Shown here one piece after another: positions 63,753 through 64,000 of a stretch of 64,000 nt of DNA (its first letter is position 1; the number at the start of each line of letters is the position of its first letter). Made by a program: the position numbers and the translations under genes. The DNA comes from Methylopila sp. Yamaguchi. GTDB taxonomy: Bacteria > Pseudomonadota > Alphaproteobacteria > Rhizobiales > Methylopilaceae. The notes under the pieces were generated by a model, which made no database searches, had not been told where the DNA came from, and saw only the letters and a program-made list of their open reading frames with translations. The DNA is taken from positions 124,001-188,000 of the forward strand of contig NZ_BAUX01000008.1 in assembly GCF_002897035.1 (NCBI RefSeq), in the 5' to 3' direction.

Positions 63753-64000
63753 TCAGCGCGCTGGGAGTCGCCGCAACAGGTTGCGGAGCGTCCGTGACGT
63801 CGAGTAATCCGCGATCCCGTCGACCCGCGCCGGCCGGAAATGACGCTGGAAGGCCCGCACGACCGCCAGCATAGTCTCCCCGTAGAAGCCGTCGATCTCG
63901 AGCCCGTAGCCGTAGAGACTGAGCAGCGTCTGGAGCTGTTCGACCGGCTCGCCCTCGTCGCCGGGTCCGAGCGCCGTGGTGTTTTCGATGGGCGTGGGCG
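63753..64000 (-). CDS. Peptidoglycan amidase C-terminus, 5' truncated by window edge
   Basis: A minus-strand frame runs from the window edge to a TGA at 63755-63753, giving 82 residues. They match the C-terminal peptidoglycan-binding domain of AmiD-like N-acetylmuramoyl-L-alanine amidases: LGPGDEGEPVEQLQTLLSLYGYGLE, DGFYGETMLAVVRAFQRHF and RPARVDGIADYSTSRTLRNLLRRL. The amidase catalytic part would lie beyond the window. The 119-base gap to the SLT gene has no visible feature. Confidence 0.85.
   Translation of the reverse strand, partial: PTPIENTTALGPGDEGEPVEQLQTLLSLYGYGLEIDGFYGETMLAVVRAFQRHFRPARVDGIADYSTSRTLRNLLRRLPAR

Overview
The window reads as chromosomal DNA of a high-GC alphaproteobacterium of the order Hyphomicrobiales (Rhizobiales). 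The evidence is the gene order glyA-nrdR-ribD-ribE-ribH-nusB, the LdtR/LdtP pair, small lineage families resembling DUF6898 and DUF6163, a Mg-type HemB, BTLCP and PAS_5 proteins, and the alphaproteobacterial FtsZ and FtsL forms. I cannot name the genus. There is no tRNA or rRNA, no CRISPR array, no insertion sequence and no prophage; the one RNA gene I can identify is RNase P RNA.

Left part (1-16.9 kb). A truncated repeat-containing protein is followed by a leftward set: patatin-like lipase, hisI and folE, with a structured leader in front of folE. A rightward run follows: an IscU/NifU-like scaffold, kptA, yidD, thrS and an ELM1-family protein. Then comes a compact three-gene set, Ddl-like ATP-grasp, NTP transferase and sugar-transfer ATP-grasp (8021-11047). 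This is the best candidate here for an undescribed pathway. Next are a CBS protein, a rhomboid protease, a PAS_5 protein, a double-PilZ c-di-GMP receptor, a secreted BTLCP cysteine peptidase and a Tat-exported PhoD phosphatase.

Middle part (16.9-35 kb). The leftward glyA-nrdR-ribDEH-nusB operon supplies one-carbon units and riboflavin and carries the NrdR and NusB regulators. An L,D-transpeptidase with its LdtR regulator follows, then a stand-alone nucleotidyltransferase, a small membrane protein, hemB and a Tat-exported PhoX phosphatase. A rightward trio (ABC-F ATPase, cysteine-poor YeeE/YedE-like membrane protein, exported protein) converges on an S10 carboxypeptidase.

Right part (35-64 kb). 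This is one long leftward division and cell-wall block. In transcription order it holds mraZ, rsmH, ftsL, ftsI, murE, murF, mraY, murD, ftsW, murG, murC, murB, ddl, ftsQ, ftsA, ftsZ, then lpxC, bamD, recN, ligA, azlC, azlD and the S10 peptidase. Most neighbours overlap by 1-4 bases or are separated by fewer than 40. The exceptions are murD/ftsW, mraY/murD (holding an inverted repeat), ddl/murB (holding a REP-like palindrome), ftsA/ftsZ, ftsZ/lpxC and lpxC/bamD. Upstream of mraZ are TGGG boxes at an exact 10-bp period, which look like the MraZ operator. The window ends with rnpB, an SLT lytic transglycosylase and the C-terminal end of a peptidoglycan amidase.
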